A stretch of 16,421 nucleotides of DNA from an uncultured beta proteobacterium (GTDB taxonomy: Bacteria; Pseudomonadota; Gammaproteobacteria; Burkholderiales; Burkholderiaceae): the NCBI GenBank assembly GCA_903843315.1, contig CAIMPQ010000007.1, positions 1-16,421 on the forward strand, given 5' to 3'. The position numbers were made by a program, and so were the translations under genes. Of this stretch, positions 13,053 through 16,421 are shown in pieces. The notes under the pieces were generated by a model. That model ran no database searches. It saw only the letters and a list, made by a program, of their open reading frames with translations, and had not been told where the DNA came from. Within the stretch, counting starts at the first letter, position 1. Each line of letters begins with the position of its first letter.

Positions 13053-13826
13053 ATGACCCAGCACCTGAGTTCAACTAAAGACATCCCAGAGGTAAGTGCC
13101 ATTCCTCGCCATGTGGCGATCATCATGGATGGTAATGGACGGTGGGCTAGTAAGCGCTTGATGCCCCGTGTGGCTGGGCATTCCGAAGGCTTGGGTGCTG
13201 TACGCAAAATTGTTCAAGAGTGCCGACGTATAGGTGTGGAGTATTTGACGGTATTTGCTTTTAGCTCTGAAAATTGGCGTCGTCCACCAGAAGAGGTGGG
13301 CTTCTTGATGAAGCTGTTTCTCAAATCACTTAAGGGTGAGGTTTCACGTCTTGCGGAAAATGATATTTCTTTGCGCTTAATCGGGGATTTGAGTCGCTTT
13401 GATTCTGCTATTCAAGAGATGGTGCAATTTTCTGAAGAAAAAACGGCTGGATGCAAAACCTTAACTTTTACGATTGCTGCAAACTATGGTGGTCGCTGGG
13501 ATATCCTCCAGGCGATGCGCCGTTGCTTAGAAGCAAATCCTAAATTAAAGCCTGAAGAGATGAGTGAAGAGCTCTTGCAACCTCATCTCTCTATGGCTTA
13601 TGCGCCAGAGCCTGATTTATTTATTCGTACCGGTGGTGAGCAACGCGTGAGCAATTTTTTGTTGTGGCAGTTGGCTTATACAGAACTATATTTCACCGAT
13701 GTTTTGTGGCCTGATTTTGACGAAGCAGAATTAAGAAAAGCGTTTGACTGGTTTAGTCAACGTGAGCGTCGTTTTGGTCGTACCAGTGCTCAGCTTGCCT
13801 CGCAAGCAATGAGCGACGCAGTCTGA
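13053..13826 (+). CDS. uppS: Undecaprenyl diphosphate synthase
   Basis: UppS builds the C55 lipid carrier for peptidoglycan and surface polysaccharides by adding isopentenyl units in cis to farnesyl diphosphate. It has 257 residues, a usual length. The catalytic Asp26 lies in HVAIIMDGNGRWA (20-32). Other marks are GHSEG (42-46), TVFAFSSENWRRP (66-78, with the conserved SSENW) and RTGGEQRVSNFLLWQ (192-206), then the aromatic block ELYFTDVLWPDF. All are intact. There is no recognisable Shine-Dalgarno in the 26 nt before the ATG; the frr stop is close enough that reinitiation is possible. A 12-residue variable N-terminus precedes the conserved core, as is typical. Confidence 0.96.
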   Translation: MTQHLSSTKDIPEVSAIPRHVAIIMDGNGRWASKRLMPRVAGHSEGLGAVRKIVQECRRIGVEYLTVFAFSSENWRRPPEEVGFLMKLFLKSLKGEVSRLAENDISLRLIGDLSRFDSAIQEMVQFSEEKTAGCKTLTFTIAANYGGRWDILQAMRRCLEANPKLKPEEMSEELLQPHLSMAYAPEPDLFIRTGGEQRVSNFLLWQLAYTELYFTDVLWPDFDEAELRKAFDWFSQRERRFGRTSAQLASQAMSDAV

Positions 13827-13835
13827 TGCAGTCTG
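13818..13835 (+). repeat. Short direct repeat at the uppS stop
   Basis: GCAGTCTG occurs twice, ten bases apart (13818-13825 and 13828-13835), spanning the uppS stop codon. It looks like a small slippage duplication. The second copy adds noncoding sequence only and does not alter UppS or CdsA. Confidence 0.5.
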
Positions 13836-13855
13836 CTCACTAAAAACATCACTCC

Positions 13856-14683
13856 ATGCTAAAAACCCGAATCTTTACTGCCTTTGTTCTTTTGGCAGTA
13901 CTTTTACCTATCCTGTTCCTATTGCCGCCTATTTATATTGGCGCTTTCTTTTTGCTCGCCTTGCTAGTTGCAGCTTGGGAGTGGAGTAGATTAATTGCGC
14001 CTGAGGCGGTTCGCGCTGCATGGCTTTATGCCTTATTTTGTTTGATGATCATTGTATTTTTGCTGGGGATGCAAAATGCCACATGGCAGTTTGCATTGCT
14101 ACTTTTGGCAGTCATCTTTTGGTTCTTTGCCGCACCTTTTGTTTTAGCAAAAGGGATGAATCTCTCATTACAAAAGCTCCGTCCTTTTTATGTGGTCTTA
14201 GGCCTCATCTTATTACCGGCAACTTGGTTTGCCCTGGTATTTTTGCGGGAGCTTGGTTTGGTGTTCCTGCTAAGTAGCATGGCTTTGGTATGGGTTGCTG
14301 ATATCGGTGCTTATTTTGTTGGGAAGGCATTTGGTAAACGCAAGTTGGCCATCCAAATTAGCCCGGGAAAATCGGTTGAAGGCGCGCTTGGTGGCTTGTT
14401 ACTTTGCTATGGCTACGCCTTACTCTGCGTCTTTTATCTGCCTTTTGAATCCACATTATTTGGAGCATGGGCCATTCGTTTTGGTTGGGCTCCAATGTTC
14501 CTAATGGTTACTGTTTTAGTAGCTTTCAGTATCTTTGGGGATCTCTTTGAGTCTCAGTTAAAACGTTTGGCTGGCGTAAAAGACAGCAGCCATTTATTAC
14601 CCGGACATGGCGGCGTATTAGACCGCGTGGATGCATTGATTCCAACGATGCCCATTGCGGCACTGCTGGCAGGCTTGGTCTAA
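13856..14683 (+). CDS. cdsA: Phosphatidate cytidylyltransferase (CDP-diglyceride synthase)
   Basis: CdsA is an inner-membrane enzyme that makes CDP-diacylglycerol from CTP and phosphatidic acid, the precursor of all main phospholipids. This copy has 275 residues and about seven or eight hydrophobic segments, starting with IFTAFVLLAVLLPILFLLPP. The full family signature is near the C-terminus: SQLKRLAGVKDSS from residue 233, then PGHGGVLDRVDAL. The Lys-Asp, His-Gly-Gly and Asp-Arg-x-Asp elements that bind metal and CTP are present. WVADIGAYFVGKAFGKRKLA is the other conserved block. The ATG has no clear ribosome site, with 29 nt after uppS. The stop shares a base with dxr (TAATG). Confidence 0.95.
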   Translation: MLKTRIFTAFVLLAVLLPILFLLPPIYIGAFFLLALLVAAWEWSRLIAPEAVRAAWLYALFCLMIIVFLLGMQNATWQFALLLLAVIFWFFAAPFVLAKGMNLSLQKLRPFYVVLGLILLPATWFALVFLRELGLVFLLSSMALVWVADIGAYFVGKAFGKRKLAIQISPGKSVEGALGGLLLCYGYALLCVFYLPFESTLFGAWAIRFGWAPMFLMVTVLVAFSIFGDLFESQLKRLAGVKDSSHLLPGHGGVLDRVDALIPTMPIAALLAGLV

Positions 14684-15873
14684 TGCCAATAAGGCAAGTT
14701 GCCATCTTAGGATCCACTGGATCGATTGGTGTGAATACGCTAGACGTGATTCGTGCACATCCTGAGCGTTTTAAAGTCGTTGCCCTGACTGCTGGAAAGC
14801 AAGTTGATCGATTGGCGGAACAGTGCGTTGAATTTAAACCGGCCATTGCAGTGGTAACTGACGCTGCCGCTGCTGCTCGTTTAAGCACCCTATTGCTTGA
14901 GAAAAAAATCCACACGCATGTCCTGTATGGTCCACAAGCCTTAGTAACGGCTGTAACTGAATCGGGTTGCGACACTGTGATGGCGGCAATAGTAGGTGCT
15001 GCGGGTCTGCTTCCTGCATTAGCCGCTGCGCAAGCAGGTAAGAGGGTACTCTTAGCGAATAAAGAAGCGCTAGTGATGTCTGGCGATCTATTTATGCAAG
15101 CCATGAAGCATGGCGGAGGCGAGCTTCTGCCAATTGATAGTGAACATAATGCTATTTACCAATGTTTACCAAAAGATTTTACAAATGCGCCGTATAACAG
15201 CCAGGGTGTTGAAGAGCTTTGGTTAACTGCTTCAGGGGGTCCATTTAGAGATACGCCTGTTGAGCAACTTAGTAATGTCACTCCTGATCAAGCGTGCGCT
15301 CATCCAAATTGGGTAATGGGTAGAAAGATCTCGGTAGATTCGGCAACGATGATGAATAAAGGTCTTGAAGTGATTGAGGCATTTTGGTTATTTGGCTTGC
15401 CGCTAGAAAAAATTAAGGTATTGATTCATCCGCAAAGCGTAGTGCATTCAATGGTTCGCTATCGTGATGGCTCCGTCATTGCGCAACTGGGTCAACCTGA
15501 TATGCGCACCCCCATTGCCTATGGACTTGCTTGGCCAGAGCGAATTGAAGCTGGTGTAGCACCACTGAGTTTGACTCAGCTAGCTACACTCAGTTTTACT
15601 GAGCCAGACTTAGCGCGCTTTCCCTGCCTATCTTTAGCATTTGCTGCCGCGCAGGCTGGTGGTACAGCCCCTAGCGTCCTGAATGCGGCAAATGAAATTG
15701 CCGTTGCTGCCTTTCTGGATGAAGGTATGCCTTATTTGCAAATTCCCATCATCGTAGAAAAAACCTTGAGCGCCATCAGTGTGACTAATGCGAGTTCACT
15801 TGAGTTGATTTTGGAGATGGACGCGCAAGCGAGAGCAGTCGCTCGTGACCTTATTCAAGAGATGCGTACGTAA
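14683..15873 (+). CDS. dxr: 1-deoxy-D-xylulose 5-phosphate reductoisomerase
   Basis: Dxr (IspC) catalyses the committed step of the MEP isoprenoid pathway, converting DXP to MEP with NADPH. It has 396 residues, as expected. The NADPH loop is GSTGSIG (10-16). LLANKEALVMSG (123-134) follows. The metal ligands are Asp152 and Glu154 in PIDSEHNAIYQ and Glu229 in MMNKGLEVIEA. The phosphate-binding and flexible-loop region is ASGGPFR (183-189) and HPNWVMGRKISVDSAT (207-222). IHPQSVVHSMV is at 248-258. All are intact. It overlaps cdsA by one base and has little of a ribosome site, which suggests coupling. With UppS upstream it supplies the same isoprenoid route. Confidence 0.97.
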   Translation: MPIRQVAILGSTGSIGVNTLDVIRAHPERFKVVALTAGKQVDRLAEQCVEFKPAIAVVTDAAAAARLSTLLLEKKIHTHVLYGPQALVTAVTESGCDTVMAAIVGAAGLLPALAAAQAGKRVLLANKEALVMSGDLFMQAMKHGGGELLPIDSEHNAIYQCLPKDFTNAPYNSQGVEELWLTASGGPFRDTPVEQLSNVTPDQACAHPNWVMGRKISVDSATMMNKGLEVIEAFWLFGLPLEKIKVLIHPQSVVHSMVRYRDGSVIAQLGQPDMRTPIAYGLAWPERIEAGVAPLSLTQLATLSFTEPDLARFPCLSLAFAAAQAGGTAPSVLNAANEIAVAAFLDEGMPYLQIPIIVEKTLSAISVTNASSLELILEMDAQARAVARDLIQEMRT

Positions 15874-15876
15874 AAA

Positions 15877-15918
15877 ACTCATTAAGCAAAACTCATTATG
15901 CAAAACTCACTCAGCACT
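15877..15918 (+). repeat. 14-bp tandem repeat between dxr and rseP
   Basis: ACTCATTAAGCAAA (15877-15890) is followed directly by ACTCATTATGCAAA (15891-15904), which differs at one base, and by a decayed third unit ACTCACTCAGCACT (15905-15918). The array fills most of the 63-nt dxr-rseP spacer. It lies upstream of the rseP ribosome site and could vary in copy number by slippage. Confidence 0.75.
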
Positions 15919-15925
15919 ATTTACT

Positions 15926-15930
15926 AAGGA
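15926..15930 (+). promoter_or_regulatory. Shine-Dalgarno fixing the rseP TTG start
   Basis: AAGGA lies six bases before the TTG at 15937. An in-frame stop at 15925-15927 rules out any start further upstream, and no ATG precedes the zinc motif, so the TTG is well supported. Confidence 0.75.
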
Positions 15931-15936
15931 TTTTCT

Positions 15937-16421
15937 TTGCAGGCACTCATTACCCTCGCCGCCTTCCTTCTGACATTAGGTGTGTTGGTCAGTTTTCATG
16001 AGTTTGGACATTTCTTAGCTGCGCGCTGTTGCGGCGTACGCGTGCTGCGATTTGCCATTGGCTTTGGTAAGCCATTGTTTACTTATGTAGCTGCCAATAA
16101 AACGGAATGGGTTATCGCTTCAATTCCGCTTGGAGGTTACGTTAAATTATTGGATGGTCGAGATCGTCAACAATCTATTGTGCCGGCTGAAGAATCTGAA
16201 GCTTTTGATAGAAAACCTCTTTGGCAACGTTCTGTGATTGTTGCAGCCGGACCATTTGCCAATTTCTTTTTGGCGATTTTCTTCTTTGCTGTTATTTATA
16301 TTTCTGGCGCCCCTCAACTACCAGCAATCTTGCAGGCCCCCTCTGAAAATTCTGTGGCCGCGAAATTGGGGGTGCTTGAGGGTGATCGTGTGATTGGTTG
16401 GCAATCCCTATCTTCGACCAA
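15937..16421 (+). CDS. rseP: RIP metalloprotease RseP (site-2 protease), 5' part
   Basis: RseP is an inner-membrane zinc protease that cuts anti-sigma factor RseA within the membrane during envelope stress, and also clears signal peptides. Only the first 161 codons are in the window; the gene runs off the right edge. It begins with a TTG giving MQALITLAAFLLTLGVLVSF, the first membrane segment. This runs straight into the zinc motif HEFGH (21-25), followed by FGKPLF and IPLGGYVKLLDGRD, the membrane-associated loop of the family. The second membrane segment, VAAGPFANFFLAIFFFAVIY, comes next, then the start of a PDZ domain (AAKLGVLEGDRVI). The missing part should include the second PDZ and the NPDG-type motif. 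It follows dxr, the standard betaproteobacterial order, usually ahead of bamA. Confidence 0.93.
   Translation, partial: MQALITLAAFLLTLGVLVSFHEFGHFLAARCCGVRVLRFAIGFGKPLFTYVAANKTEWVIASIPLGGYVKLLDGRDRQQSIVPAEESEAFDRKPLWQRSVIVAAGPFANFFLAIFFFAVIYISGAPQLPAILQAPSENSVAAKLGVLEGDRVIGWQSLSST

Noticed and set aside
14526..15104. 192-codon open frame on the minus strand
   Set aside because: It is antisense to the intact cdsA 3' end and dxr 5' half, has low-complexity Ala/Ser/Thr composition, no recognisable domain and no ribosome site.
15877..15918. Possible CRISPR-like array
   Set aside because: The units are 14 bp, directly adjacent without spacers, and only two are well kept. It is a simple tandem repeat.
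15898..15927. Nine-codon leader peptide frame before rseP
   Set aside because: Its ATG arises from the tandem repeat and lacks a ribosome site. Its stop overlapping the rseP Shine-Dalgarno is suggestive but not enough to call a gene.

Overview
The window looks like the chromosome of a free-living betaproteobacterium in Burkholderiaceae. Polynucleobacter or a close relative fits best, judging from the moderate A+T-rich composition, the compact gene spacing, the gene order map-glnD opposite rpsB-tsf-pyrH-frr-uppS-cdsA-dxr-rseP, and the style of the proteins. The genus is inference from composition and synteny; no database search was done.

Region 1 (about 51-6193, + strand) is a seven-gene, tightly packed probable operon. 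It holds a complete branched-chain-amino-acid-type (HAAT/LIV family) ABC importer: a periplasmic binding protein, two permeases (livH, livM) and two ATPases (livG, livF). An alpha/beta hydrolase and a short-chain dehydrogenase/reductase follow. Genes overlap or lie within about 15 nt of each other, and two of them (livM, livF) start with TTG. The binding protein has no cysteine, so it lacks the disulfide of classical LivJ/LivK. Together with the two enzymes, this suggests uptake and processing of a small organic acid or ester rather than leucine itself; the substrate is unknown.

Region 2 (6215-9656, - strand) is map followed by glnD, with 4 nt between them. It converges on region 1 across a 21-nt gap that contains no visible terminator. 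Map removes initiator methionine. GlnD is the nitrogen sensor that uridylylates PII proteins.

Region 3 (9657-9924) is the divergent control region between map and rpsB. It contains a perfect 7-bp palindrome, a pair of CGGTTTT repeats 21 bp apart, a TATAAT box and a structured rpsB leader.

Region 4 (9925-16421, + strand) is the conserved translation and envelope cluster. rpsB and tsf share one base (TAATG) and are followed by a strong hairpin terminator. pyrH then has its own TATAAT box and a leader hairpin. frr, uppS, cdsA, dxr and the first 161 codons of rseP follow in close order. These genes link ribosome parts and recycling (S2, EF-Ts, RRF), UMP synthesis, isoprenoid and undecaprenyl supply (Dxr, UppS), phospholipid precursor synthesis (CdsA) and envelope-stress proteolysis (RseP).

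There is no stretch over 300 nt without a gene. I saw no tRNA, rRNA, insertion sequence, prophage or CRISPR array, and nothing I can honestly call a new biological system. The most open question is the substrate of the region 1 operon. Smaller points of interest are the non-coding structures before rpsB, before pyrH and between dxr and rseP.
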